From NCBI GenBank assembly GCA_016806645.1, contig JACSYO010000511.1, forward strand, positions 1 to 64,000: a stretch of DNA of 64,000 nucleotides. Direction: 5' to 3'. Every line of letters begins with the position of its first letter. Positions within the stretch are counted from its first letter, which is position 1. The notes below the pieces were generated by a model. It was not told the origin of the DNA and ran no database searches. It saw nothing but the letters and a program-made list of their open reading frames with translations. Source of the stretch: Ophiodon elongatus. Lineage: Eukaryota > Chordata > Actinopteri > Perciformes > Hexagrammidae. Shown piece after piece: positions 13,969-27,700 of this stretch. The translations under genes and the position numbers were made by a program.

Positions 13969-16086
13969 AGAGCCTTCAGTTAATCTTCCAGCTGATAAGC
14001 AAATATTGTAAAAGAAAAGGTGCTTAACTCAAAGGTTGTTTTAGAATCTCCAAATCATTGAGGAATTGCCTCAAATGACTTTGATTTGTTTCCCAGTTGA
14101 TAAGCAAGGCCGTGGCCCCGTGATCCTGGATGATTTAGGAGGGTTTAATGAACTGAGGAGTTAACAATTCTACAATTACAAATATATTCCTCCAAATTTT
14201 GAGCATTTTAAGGCTGATTCTGGTGTTGTTGTTTTTTATATTGAGTTGCTTACTATGTATAGATTAAAATTAATGATTTTAGGATGACACAGCTTTGAAA
14301 CAGAGATGTGGGACTATTTTGTGTCCACAACATGTCTTCTTTCAGACTAGTGGAAAGAAAAACCTCCAAAATATACATTTAGGTGTTTATTTTACTTACT
14401 TTGTCTGTTTGTATCTGTAGATTTCTCCTTAATTCACCATTAGTTAGCAGTAGATAATACCTCATTTTCATGTTTAAACACGAAATCTCAGACAACTTGT
14501 GTTACAAAACATAACTGTCTTAATGTAAGTAATCAACCAGGCAAGTGATAGCTCTTTGCTGAATTGTTTACCCTATTCACCTGAAAGAAAATGTGAAAGA
14601 AAAAGATCAGAAAATAGTTGTTTTTTTGGTCAAGTCAAACATTTCTTAAAGGCTGTGGTTTTTGGACTCATGATCTCAGTCTTTATAAAATCCTGCTCAT
14701 ACACACTATCTTTTTTCTTTGTCAAATTGCTTACTTAGCAAAAGAAATGCCTCTTTTTCCAGTATTGTTCTATGATCCTATGACGCAGTAGAAGGTCTGA
14801 GGAACCATCCGCGTGTTGACAGGCTGCCGGGGAAACTCAGATCACTGCGTTAATACGTGAGACGATGTCAAACGTCTGTGAGATTTAATAAACCATGTTA
14901 CTCAGGCAATGATGTCAGGGCCTGTGTCAGGAAATGAGATCACACGTGTGTCTCCGGGTGTCAGGAGGTCACACTCTCACTGTGAATCACCAGACATCAG
15001 TAATGGGAGTTAACCTGGTGTCACTCTCCACTTGTCTTTTGGATTCATCACATATCCCTTCCCTTCAGTCAAACATTCTGGTATGTAGCGTCTGTTTAGT
15101 TTTATATTCCAGATGTCCTTTTGGTGGGAGTGACAAATTCCCATTTGCAAAGAAAAAACCTCCTCATCACGACCAGGAAATGGTGACCCGTGCTGTTTTT
15201 TTAGAACAGAAAGCAAACATTGAGTTAAATATTTACTCCCAATCTCAAAAAAACAGTCAGCAAAGCTTTCATTTTCTCCTCAAAGGGCCGTGTGCAATGA
15301 CTGAACAGACAACAAAGACAGAAAGTGTAGGTTAAATACAGGCAGTAAAGAGAAAGGAGAGTAATCCGAAGGGTGGGTCCAGTGCATGACAGACAGGTAT
15401 GACCTGACTAAATGAACCGTCCCTGCACTATTTGGCACACCTCACTGTGTCAGTCGTGACCCTTGAATCCCCCGGACAGATCCGCATCTTATCAACAGAA
15501 AAGAATATGAGCTCAACTGCTGTGCACAATGTGCAAGACAAATAACTCCAAGGCAGTTGTGCAGTCTTTGGTTTAATAAGGCCAAACCCTTTCTGTTGGG
15601 GAGCTTATAATTAATGGTGTGCTTCTGGTTATTTCCACATTATACAGCAACGGTCACTGTCCCACTCCTCGTTTCTTGGCACCAGAGCGGTTATTAGTGG
15701 CAAGTTCCGAAGAATTGTCCATGTTCAGTCTTGTGCTGTCTTTTGTTTGGAAAAAAAGCAAACAGGTAAAGCAAACCCACCTGAGCCTATAGTGAAAAAA
15801 AAGAGAAAGCAGGGTGTGTCTCTTCAGTTGGGTGTGTTTAGCGTGTCAAGAATGTCTCATTGTAATAAATGAGACATGTCGTCGTGCTTGAAAGTCGAAG
15901 CAAATAAATACAATGTGTAACAACCAGCACAGACAAGTCATGCCAAGTTTTTCAAAATGTATGCGTATACAAAAAGTTTGTATGTGAAAAAAGAGATTTG
16001 AAAAATAGCAACGCTGTTGTTGGAAAATTCCACATAAGGGCGTTGGTTTCCTTGGCCATGCCTCCCTGTCCCGCTTATCTCTCCCT

Positions 16087-16089
<3 letters not shown>

Positions 16090-16176
<87 letters not shown>
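16090..16176. repeat. (GT)n microsatellite
   Basis: About 43 GT units in intergenic sequence, followed by a G-rich tract. Confidence 0.95.
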
Positions 16177-16177
<1 letters not shown>

Positions 16178-17384
16178 TGGGGGGTGGGGGAGGTGCGTGC
16201 AACACAGTGGCTAAAGCTATAAGGCCCTAAAAACACCAGAGGGCACGATGTGTCTGTAAACTATTGTTTCCCCCTCATCGGTTATAAAGGCTGTAAGACT
16301 TTATCATGACCTCATATATATGAAGACCCGAGGCCCCTTAAGGCATCACATGGTAATTGTTGTACTTTTTTTTATGTCTTTTCCATTTTACTCACCGCCT
16401 TTCCCTCTTCAAAGCTCCTGCACACGCCCACGCATGGGGTGCTGTCAGTGCAGAGGAACGGAGAGACAAGGGAGGACAGAGTGACAGTATTAAAATGGAG
16501 ACAACCAAGAATGCACTCGCTGGAACTTGGTGTCACTTGGTTGTCAGCTTCAAGCAGCGATACGCAAAAAAGCCACTGAACTCACAAACGGACTTCTCTT
16601 GACCTCGCGAATGTTGAACCCAGGATGTCAAATTCTTTGCGCCACCACTATCTCTACTCCCTCCACTGTGAGATTAAATGTGTTGGCTGCTGTGCTCTTT
16701 GATTACTGTCAATTGTGTGCGTGGTCAACATTGACCATGAAGCATGAGGGGGAGAGGAGCAAGTCTTGGGAACCCAGAACTGAGAAGAAATCATATCATG
16801 GGTTTAGGATAACTCTTCATTGAGGTTCAGTGAACCCTGAGGATCCAGAGGAGGACGTGGGAGTCCTGTATAAAATCAAGAATGTATTTTCTTCTATTTC
16901 TTTTGTTATTATTACACGGGAAATGAACAGTGATCCATGTGCCTGTGGATATGTTAGTTTTCAGCCAAAAGACTAATTTCCAACTGTTGTCCCTTTTGCC
17001 AAATTTGAAATCATCCATTGAAATAACAATAGAGCAAAAATAATACAAACTAATAACAGGAAAAGCTGAATTATCTTCCTTCATTTTTTTTTGCTGTCAT
17101 GCCAGATGTTATTACAAACACTATATGTAAAAAATCTATTCATTCCAACTAATCTAATACTATGACAAAGATGATCTCAAATGTGCAACGGAGCTGATAA
17201 AAGGCCTCTGGCATAATAATAATCATAATAAGCAGCCTGTAATCATAATAAGCAGCCTGTATAAACTAGAACATGTTTTGATGATGGCGAACAATAGCCT
17301 TTGTTTGTCAAAAAGATATAGGCCCTTCTTATTAATGACCAAGACGAGTGTTGCGAAGCAGCCCATCTAACACGCTTTAATTAA

Positions 17385-17627
17385 AGGAACAGTGTCCTTC
17401 CACTCTTCTTCTGGCCCGTGGTGCTATTTATTCTGTAAAGAGGCACTGCTGTGGACTTTATCAAGTGCATGTGTGTTGGGCCCTGGAGCCCCACAGGCCG
17501 AGTGCCATGTAGTCCCATTATAGTAGGCAACTCACACCAAAAACAAACTAGATTGATAATTACCTCTACAGGTAAGAGAAGAAAATAAATATGCATTTTT
17601 TTTTTTATTTAGGTGTGAACTGTCCCT
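17385..17627. mobile_element. TTAA-flanked miniature element (piggyBac-like MITE), promoter-proximal to dsp
   Basis: A 243-bp element flanked by TTAA on both sides (17381-17384 and 17628-17631). It has short imperfect inverted termini: AGGAACAGT at the left and the reverse complement of ACTGTCCCT (AGGGACAGT) at the right. TTAA duplication is the hallmark of piggyBac-class insertion. It has no coding capacity and lies about 0.4 kb upstream of the likely dsp first exon. Confidence 0.65.
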
Positions 17628-17699
17628 TTAAGTCCTTTTTTCCCCCAACCATGATCACATCTAGTGTAATAGTTAAACACAGGTTGTATCATGTAATAG

Positions 17700-18080
17700 T
17701 TCAACTGAGTAATGAGAAAGTTGCGATTGCGGCATAACTTTTAGTTTTCCAGCAGAATGACATGGCAGCGCGAGCCTGAGAACTCCCCCGCGCAGGCCGG
17801 GGCGCAGGAGTGTTTCGTAAACACAGCAAGGTGTGGTTTCTCTTCCAAAGGAGAACAGCTTCCGTCTATTCTCAGTCACAGCAGACCTTCATCTGCGCAG
17901 CAGCCTCGGACACCGCGGAGGGAGAGGTGCGCGCTCTGGACGGCGCAGCGGACCGAACGCAGGACTTTTGGCAAAAAAAAGTTCAAAACAACAAACAACA
18001 ACTGAACAACAACAACAACTGAACAACAACAACAACAACAACAACAACAACTACTGCTGCTGCTACTACTCGGCGCGGAG
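17700..18080 (+). promoter_or_regulatory. dsp: dsp promoter-proximal region and 5' UTR
   Basis: GC-rich sequence with CpG-rich blocks (17764-17960) leads into an A-rich stretch and a (CAA)n repeat, then the dsp ATG at 18081. It is likely the 5' UTR and core promoter. No TATA box was seen and the transcription start is not determinable here. Confidence 0.5.
18000..18052. repeat. (CAA)n repeat in the dsp 5' UTR
   Basis: Interrupted CAA repeat (AACAACAACTGAACAACAAC type) ending about 30 nt before the dsp start codon. It is likely transcribed in the leader, and CAA repeats tend to be unstructured RNA. Confidence 0.85.
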
Positions 18081-18331
18081 ATGAGCTCGTACGGCTCCAC
18101 TTCCCGGCTGGCCACCATGGGCCTGAGGAGCAACTCGCGGCCGGATTTGGCGAGCGCGAGTTTCCGAAGCAGCGGCGGCGGCGACGTGTTCGTCGGTGGA
18201 AACGGCTTCCACGGGGATTACCAGGGCGGGGGGGAGGCCGTGCAGTCGTACACCACCTTCACCAGGAGCTCCATGCACGGGGGCGCCGGGGCGCAGAAAG
18301 TGGCCGTCAGCAAGGGGGGCGGCGGAATGAA
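18081..18331 (+). CDS. dsp: dsp exon 1 (coding part)
   Basis: 251 nt encoding the Gly/Ser-rich head start (MSSYGSTSRLATMGLRS...), donor GTAAGA, phase 2 out. Low-complexity GGG runs precede the donor. Confidence 0.85.
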
Positions 18332-19953
18332 GTAAGAAATCACCTGTTGCTTCGAGACGAGTTGGGTTAAATGTTAATGCGAAACAAAAACAAAGATGAT
18401 CATGTTGTTCTTTCAAGCTCACAAAGCCATGAACCCTTTGTAGGGAACGGCAGCGAGGCCCCTAGAGGACAAGACAAGGTTAATGAATACTGGAGAGATA
18501 ATTGCATCGACAAGAACAACAAGTATCCTGGTTGTTTTTTTCTTCTTCCGCTGAAACGGTTCTTTCCCGAGCGCAAACAAACGCGTCACAGGTCGCGACC
18601 TCTTCGCTAAAAAATTTCATTAAAAAAATATTTTTTCTTTAATAATTTGCGTTCGTTGCATGCGTTATTCTGTAGTAAATCCGTTGGTTGCATCACTCCT
18701 GATCTGTTGCCCGATGTTCGGAGGTACAATGGAGGGGATGCGTGCTCACACCCTTTGAACGTCCTCCCATTAGCACCGGGAGGTCGGGGTCTGATGTTAC
18801 AACAAGGCAGAGCTTATGAAATTATTTCATTAATGAATAAGAAAAAAATAAGAACAAATCTTAATGCTCAACTCGTGGTGAACAGAGGGTTAAAAAAATA
18901 AACATGATGGGATTTTTAAGCTCTTCAGAGAGAGAACGTTTGTTTTTGTATCGATGACCCATTGGGGATATTGTTCCCATGTCTCCAACTTATAGACAGG
19001 CTAACCATAATTAATGAGTTTTTTTTGTTAGATTAAAATACAAGTTGATCATTTTTAAAGGACTCTTTCCTCACCAGAAAGTACTTTGTTCTTTTCTTGA
19101 TTTTAACGTTGTACATTGTTGCACATTAAGAATGTTGGATCTGATATCTAATATGTCTGTTTTTTTTCTTTATTTGTTGAATTATGAGTGCATTATTTTT
19201 CAGAAAAGAAGGAAAAGTAAAAGTATCAAAACAACTTTATAATAATATATATGATAACTACTGTTTATCCCTCCCCATGGTGGTAATAGTAATAGTAATA
19301 ACAATAATAGTAGTAGTTGTAGTAGTAGTAGTTATATTTTTGGTTGAGGTAATAGCTTCTTTTTTATATGTTGTTTGTTTCCTGTATCCTCCTCACATTG
19401 AACAGCTTAACGAGGTTCCTACTTGTGTGATTTATCATCTCCATTTTATAGATTTCGTTAATAGTGTCCAGCAGTTTGCTTCGTTGTGGCACCTCTGGTT
19501 TTCATTTATTTTCTTATTTGTTTACGTGTAGCATACTGTTAAATTTCTAGAAAGGATATCTTATGTTTTCATTTTTAATTTCCATAAAATTCAATTATCA
19601 TACATTAGCATTCATACCAATCTATTAACTATATTATCAGTATCTGTCATTGCAACAATGCTTATTAAAAAACAAAGCAAGCCGAACGCATGCACGCTCG
19701 CACGCACGCACACGTGGAATCGAGTGTTTAAAACACAGAGTTGACCGTATTCTTTGATAATGCTTTACACATTGGTATTAATTAAAGCTGCATTACAAGC
19801 TCTGAAAACATATATATATATATATATATATTCATTTATTCCCCCCCCCCCTCATGTGTAGTGTGCATGCAATCCATCAAAGAGGGCAGATCCTGACCAG
19901 CCAGTGCCAGGACTACCTGCAGAGAGCCAAGATGATTGTCCAGGGTGTAAGTG

Positions 19954-20000
<47 letters not shown>

Positions 20001-21142
20001 ACAATGAACATCATTTATATGGAGTGTTTGTCCCCACTGCTGATTAGAATAATGTTGACTTCATTGTTGTAATGTTTTACGTTACTATCGGATGTGATTC
20101 AAGAGGTCGGCGTCTGTACCGTGTGATTATTTATTTATTTATTTCTTCTATAGGGGGGTGCAGCTGCGGACGCGGACAAACTGTTGTTCATGGCGGCAGA
20201 AAGCATAGAACAGATGACGCTCTGTGGCAGAGAGCTGCAGCGAATGCGCATACCCAATGACATCTTCCGAAGGTGAGGCGAGACGCACCTCGTGTTTGCA
20301 CGTGTTCTTGCATGGCCGGTGTATGTACACCGAGCAGGTCACAGACCCACGTCGGGACAAAAGTCTCTTTGGCGTTGGAGCCCGTCAGTGGGCTCCCCGT
20401 CAGTGGGCTCCCCGTCAGTGGGCTCCCCGTCAGTGGGCTCCCCGTCAGTGGGCTCCCCTCGGGAAGATTCACTAAGTGTCTTGCCTCCTTTTTTGTGCGA
20501 CTCCGCAGCATCGACCAGTGCCAGTACATGTATTCTGCGATCCAGCAGCAATTAGGCGTTGGCATGACCCCGAGACCGAGCAGAGGCAGCGTGAGTTCCC
20601 TCGAAGGGGGGAGGATCTATAATGACGCCGTGGGCTGGATTGCTCAACAGAAGGTGAGCTCTTCATGCGTCAGAGAGACATTTAAGAACATAATACAAAA
20701 AACTAAAACTAAATATATATATATATATATATTGGTGAAGTGGCTAAAATCAATATTAGAACAATAATGTCTCGATACATCGGCACATTATGGTAAATAC
20801 ATGTAGAATCAACATATGCAAATGTAATTTGCTTCACTATTATGGACAAAACTCTTCACGTTATCTTTTTACTTCTCTTTGTAGTCACGTAAAACTCAGT
20901 GCCCAGTAGTTTTCTAACCTGTTGGAGCAGTACGAATAGTTGCACCGTGCGTGTTTGTGCATGTCTGTGTGCCTGGGCGGATCAGCTTGCTCTCTGTTTT
21001 TTTTTTTATTTCTTTTTTTTACGTGAAGCGGGGGGTACGGGAGGATGCACTCACCCTATCGCTTATTCTGACCTCCTGTAACTGAAACCATCTGGTCACT
21101 CTGCCAAAACCTGATCCGTGGGTGAAAGAGGCCAGGAGGTGG

Positions 21143-21183
<41 letters not shown>

Positions 21184-21664
21184 GGGGTTGACGAAGGATT
21201 GAAACAAAGAAGAGGAAAGAGCTCTGCCATTTGAGAACGAGACGGTGAGAGAGGCAGGCAAGCGGAGAGATAGAGGGAGGGCAAATAAAGAAGCTGGTGG
21301 CAGCAGAAGGAAAAATATGAGGAAAGGAGTGTGAAATCTGACGCTCTCCAACTGAGTCAGTTGTTATGGGGACAGAGCATTTCTGTGAAATTGTGACACG
21401 CTCATGGGAAAACGCCCTTCCCCAGCCCTTCCACCCAACCAACCAAAAACACACCCTGTCATTCTGTCATCACTTCAAGCCTCACCCTTCTGTGTTTCAT
21501 CTACCCCCTTCAACCCTCCCCGTCATCAGATAAATAAACTGTGTACCTACAGTCCAACATAAGACTTTGTTGACCTTTCTAGCCGCTGTACTAAAGGCAG
21601 TCTCGAAACACTCGCTTCTGCCAAGTAATCGTGAAGGAAAAGGGAGTGGTGAGAGAACAAAAGC

Positions 21665-21708
<44 letters not shown>

Positions 21709-24700
21709 AGAGGGCAAGAGAGAGAGAGAGAGGGAGAAAAAATGTGAGTGTAGAGCAGTGACTGGCTGAGGTTTACTGGCAGAGCTCTTATCTAAGCTCA
21801 GGGAGGCTAACAAGAGGGGGGAATAGTTGGGATAGTTTCCTGCTTAACGACTTAAACTTAATGATTATATGCTGACACCTAGAGGACAAAGAGGGGAAAG
21901 ATGTCGGGGAATTCACAAGTGCGTCTGTTGAGATTCAAAATAACTCTTGCCTCAAAGAACAAGGAGGGTTCTCTGTGTATTCCTTATTGTTTTTAAAAAT
22001 GGAGCTTACTCCTCTGTGCCCCACAGCTTCACTGTTGTCCAAAAACTAATTCCACATACGCCGTCCTGCTGTCGTAATAGTCACTACGGCACCAGACGTC
22101 TATTATTTCGAAGCTGGAAATAGAACCCCGGCAAATTATCCGTGTACTCCTGTTTGAGTTGCATTTCCTTATAACAACAGTGCCCCCGGTGCTTAAGGAA
22201 ATTATTGAGCTCTTAAAAAAAATAAATGAAACAATGTATTTGTGACCTATTTTGAAAGATGAACATCTTCAGGAGGAATGAGCGGTAGAGCGCCACAGAC
22301 AGGTTAGGGAGGGTAGAAGCCATTGAGAGACGGATTGTTTGTTGACAATAAAACAACAGGGGATGATGCCGGCCATATTATTTTAAATCTGTATATATAC
22401 ATTATATATTATTTCATGAAACACGATACAGTAATGTTCCACTAAGCATTTCTTGACATTGCAATTGTGTTTAGCGGTTATTGCATTTTAAAAAAGGTAA
22501 TAAACTGCGGATTTTGCATCTTGTAGCGCATGATCGAGACGGCTTCATGGGGAGATGACTCCGAAACGATCGAAAAGCAAATCCAGAGCCACAACAAAAA
22601 CCACAGCTCTCTCCAGAGGAGCCAGGAAGTAGACCGAGCCAGAGATGACTTGGTGAGTGGTCATCCTGTTTTGAAGCTCTTCTTAGTGGCTTTTTCTTTT
22701 TTCTTATTCTTTGGACTCGTTTCTTTATACATCTGGTTTGTTCAGGAGGATGGTCATTTATTCACGATGTGCACAAAAGCGTTGTAAAAAAATATAAAAA
22801 ACAAAATCTCCTCTTTTTTCATTTTCTTTAGACCATGAGGGGCGACAAGTACAACCTGTCCCTCCTGGAACAAGAATGGGAAAGCCTGCAGGTAGAACCG
22901 AACCCTTTTACTTTGTCAATATCCGCAGCTCTGTTGCCACTTTGCATCATATTCATGCGTTACCCCGTGTCCGTCTCAGACAATGTCAGACAGCCGCGTG
23001 CAACAGCTGCGTGATCTCCAGAGCATCATCAACGAGATCTCCCGGGCCATCATGTGGGTGAACGAGAAAGAGGAGGAAGAGCTCATGTTTGACTGGGGAG
23101 ACAGGAACATCGACAAGTACATCCCCAGGAAGCAGGAGAGCTACTCGGTAAGGACCGCCCGACTCTCTCCCGACGGGTGCATGTTTCTGTCTCGGTTCAT
23201 GGGCGTGACCGTACCTTCAATATCTGACGTGTTTTATTCCCTATGCCGTTCAAATCGTGGTCATAATTATGTTGGCGCTCAAGAGACAAAAGCTTACGCC
23301 TTTTGGGTCCCTTACGGCCCGTTCTCCTGACAGGGCATGATGAGGGACCTGGAGGAGAAAGAGAAGGACCTCAACAAGCTGAAGGTGAAAGCAGACGGAC
23401 TCCTGAACAACAACCACCCGGCCTCCGATAAGATTGAGGTAATGTGTTTTTCTGCTCCCTTAAACCGCCAGCTATTCATTTGTTGTCTTTGCGCTGACGA
23501 CTCCGTGTGCGCCCACAGGCCTACATGGACACCTTACAGACCCAGTGGAGCTGGCTCCTCCAGATCACCAAGTGCATCGACGTTCACCTGAAGGACAACG
23601 CGGCCTACAGCCAAGTAAGCGCTCGGCCGTGCGGTGGAAAGCAGCGCCCCTGTGTGTTTTTGTTGCCTGAGTGCTGATGAAAGCCTTTCTCTCCTCCCCC
23701 GCCACTTTCAGTTTTTCAAGGAAGCCAACGAGACCTACGGGAAGCTGCAGAAAGACGACGAGTCCATCCGAAACAAGTTCTTGTGTGACAAGAACACCCC
23801 GCTGGAGAACCTCACTGAACTCCTGAGAAACCTGGAGGTATCATTATGCTCACGCTCAAACTCTTTGTTCTGCCGAGTGACATGGGTTGAAATCATTTAA
23901 AAGTCTGGTGAACTGGTTCCGCCGTTTTTAAAAAAAAAAAAAAATTTTATTCAAGAGACTAAGTGGAACGCTGCTGACTGTCTGCATTCATGTTGTATAG
24001 TTGCAGTGCATAGTGGCTGAGTTAAAAACACAGATCTGGTATCTGCACGTTCACAGAGAGAGAAGGAGCGCGTGATGGAGAATAAGAGGCAGGTCCAAAG
24101 TCTGGTCAACAAGTCGAGGTCCATCGTCAGGCTGAAACCTCGCAACCCCGAGGAGAGGCTCGACAGCCCCGTCATGGTCCAGGCCATATGTGACTTTAAA
24201 CAGGACCAGGTGGGGTGTACGCGCTCGCTCGCTCACACACACACACACACACACGAGTGTAAGTGAATGTTTCAGGTGTAACTCAGCGTTTCTTCTGCTT
24301 TGTGCTCCAGATAGGGATTTTAAAAGGGAACGAGGGCATCCTGAAGGATAACTCACAGCGCAGCAAGTGGCTGGTGACGGGACCCGGAGGTCTGGACATG
24401 TTGATTCCCTCCGTGTGTCTGAAGATCCCCCCACCAAACCCGCTCAGCATCGGCCTCGCCACCAAGTAAGAACCATTCAGTCGAAGTGGACCAGCGTAGG
24501 TCTGCGGAAATCCTTTTGGTCAGGGCGGTTCGAAATGTGTCCGTTCAAGGGGATTTAACATGGAATGAATGTATTGGATACATCACATTTCCCCGGAGCT
24601 AGATAGAAAAACAGCCTTCCTTTTCGGGAAAGTCATATTTATTTGGTTGACATTGTCCAATAGATTCCAGACTTTACTGCGTAACTGTTTCGAAGGCCTT

Positions 24701-27700
24701 AAGAGGTCAGAAAATGAGCTCATACCAAAAAGGAGCACGTGGTCATTCCGTTAAACTGAAAACGTGGGAAATCTTTATATAAATATTACACAATGTTTAT
24801 CGTGTAGTGTCTGCATATTGATGGCTGTGTGCTGCCCCTAGGAACGAGCAGTATTATGAAGCCATCATAAGCATCTGGAATCAGCTCTACATCAACATCA
24901 AGAGCCTCATCTCGTGGCAATACTGCCTCAAAGACATGAACTACATCAGCTCCCTCACCGTCAGCATGGTAAGATGCCACAAAGACTGCAATAAACGTCG
25001 CCAATTCGGAGTTTCGCTGTTACAATAACTCGCCGTTTTCAAATCCAAACAAGGCCCTGAATTTGATTTTGTTTCCGGCTTGTTTGCTCACCTCCCCGTG
25101 CCTCTTGACCTTGCTTAACCTGACTCCTCTCTTTCGTCTCTCAGCTGTCTCAGATGAGTCCCGAGGAGTACCGCAATATCATCAAAAGACTGGAGACTCA
25201 CTACCAAGAGTTCATAATTACCAGCAAAAATTCTGAGATGTTCGGGGAAGATGAGAAGAAAAATATCCAGGGCCACTTTAATAAAACCCAGGAACGCTAT
25301 GATGACCTGATTATCCAGCTGCCTGGTTACAGTGAGTGTCCAATGTTTTTAACTAATCCCTAAATTGACAGTCCACTGCATTTGCAAAACTACTGCTGTT
25401 TAGTTTTTTTCTCCCACTATACATTAATGTTCTTCTAATGTTCTCCAGTTATCAAGAAAAGTAATGAAGAGGTGAATTCCAAACCCCCAAAACCGACCCC
25501 CGTCAAGCCTGAGTCTCCCAAGATCAATACCACGCCTCCCCCAGCCAGCTCCACCTCCACCCTCAGCCTTACCCTGCTCAGTAGTCTGCAAGAGCTTCGG
25601 CGCAGGCTGGAGCTGGCGGAGTCCAGTCTCACCAGTCATCTCCACATTCCCCTGGGGGACAACAGTGTGCACGAGTGCTCAGTGCACATCCAGAATCTGC
25701 ATGTGTGTAACTTTCAATTTTCAAATTTCAAAATTGTTCTATCTAATTAAAAGTGAGGTTCTTCTTGGCTACCTTTTTTTTAAAATGTGCAAAATATAGA
25801 TTAAATATACAACACCATCTCTGTGTACAGCTCACCGCAAGAATGTTCCAAGTTAGTTCCATAAGAACTTTTCTTTCAAGCGTGGTGAGAAACATGTGAT
25901 AATGCTAAATGTAACCTGTTATTACATATTGGTATCCAGACTGTGCACCAAGACTTGGACTCCATTCATGATGTGTACCTGCAACTAAGAGAAAAGATCA
26001 TGAAGCAGCTGAAGGGGATACCTGCCGACTCCGAGCAGGCCAAGTTCCTCCGCTCTGAGCTGGAAATCATCAACCTGAAACTGGGAGGCCTGCAGGGTCT
26101 CTACCCGGCCTACCATCAAAGGTACATTATTGTGGTCTGATCGCATCACCCTTTTTAATCCATCCCACAATTATTTAGAAAAGACGAAAGGCGTGTATTT
26201 AATGTAATGGCTTTGTGTCCGTAACAGGCTGTCAGCTCTTCAGGCCTTGCTCCAGAGCCTTCTCCAGGCTGAAGATATCATTAAAGTCCACGAGGCCCGG
26301 CTGACGGAGAAGGAGACCACCTCTCTGGACCTCCGGGATGTGGAAAACTATCGGGGCACGCTAAAGGTTTGACACACTTATATTTAGTTTGAACTGCAGT
26401 CTTTTGCTTTCCAGTTTCAGGACTTCAGGACAAATTACATTAATTATTAGCACTTACTGAATCCTCTTTTGTCCTATAAAAGGCCACAATTAGTCTTTCC
26501 AAGGGCGAGAATGTGGTACTTGAGTATTTCCATTTAATGCTACTTTATACTTGTACTCCACTACAATTCAGGTAAAAATAAAATTAATAATAATAATCCA
26601 ATGTCTTGTATTATAATACATTGGATTATTATTAGATCTTTTTGAGTGCTATGCTATAATAATTATAGCATGACACTCACAAAGGTCATCTTTCTGCATT
26701 GTGAGGACTTTAACTTTTGATACTTTCAGGACATTTTGCTGGTAATACTTCTACTTAAAGGAACAGTGTGTGGCATTCAGGGGAATCTATTGGCAACAGT
26801 GGAATAATATATTAATAAGTATGTTTTCTTTAGTGTATAAATCACCTAGAAATAGGAATAATTATAATTTGTTTTACGTTAATATGACCTGTTTTTATCT
26901 ACATCAGGAGCAGGTCCTTTTCACAAAGTCAACCATGTTGGAACGTCCTGTTTGCACAGTAGCTCAAAACAGACAAACCAAACACTGGCTCTAGATAGGG
27001 CCATTCTTGTCGCCCACCAAAGTTCTCCTACACGCCTGGCACAAGGGAGAAATTTCAGTTGGTTACAATCTGCAACCTCACCACTAGATGTCGCCAAATC
27101 CTGCACACTGCGCCTTTAAGTAACATTTCCGATGCAGGACTTAAACTTCTGATGGAGTATTTTGATATTGGAGCATCGCTATTTTTTTTACTTCTGTAAA
27201 GGATCTGAATACTTCTTCCACCACTGACAAAACCGTAGCCATTCTCTCAGAAAAAAAACCAATCACATCATGTACATATTGTCATAGCGCTCACCTCGAG
27301 ACATTCAAATAAGACTTAAATAGGTTGTGTGGTTATTGTTGAAAGGCAGAATTTGAATCTATTTTGTGTGTGTCCATTAAAGCAAATGAAGAGTGATCTG
27401 GATCAAAAAAGAGACCTGCTGACAGCTATGGAGTCTGACCTGGCTAAAGCGGTGCACGTGAATGGTCAAATCTCAGACTCCTTCCACAAGTGTGACGTGG
27501 ACTTGTCCAAGTACTCGGACCTGGTGGGTCAGATGTCTGACCGCTGGCGCCGCATCCAAACCCAGATTGACAGCAGGTGGGATAATCTGTTCATGTGCAC
27601 ACATTCCTCCCCACACCTGTGAATAGTTCTCCACATCCTCCGTTCGACATTGCTGGGAACAACATTTCAAAATATCCGTTTCATCCCTTCCTCTCCCTCC

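Larger units (their letters stand above)
10391..17384. other. Intergenic region between slc22a23 and dsp
   Basis: Head-to-head intergenic region of about 7 kb. No conserved coding exon was recognised on either strand. It holds one teleost repeat (11237-11735), several microsatellites and AT-rich unique sequence. Enhancers for either gene could lie here but cannot be seen by eye. Confidence 0.6.
20654..22526 (+). other. dsp: dsp intron 4
   Basis: No exon recognised. It contains the (GT)n at 21147 and the (GA)n at 21669, and otherwise unique AT-rich sequence. Confidence 0.6.

Noticed and set aside
14934..15335. 133-residue plus-strand ORF in the intergenic region
   Set aside because: No recognisable domain, no supporting splice context and biased low-information composition. 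Treated as random.
20384..20458. Repeat array as a possible CRISPR
   Set aside because: The copies are contiguous without spacers, and the host is a vertebrate. It is a minisatellite.
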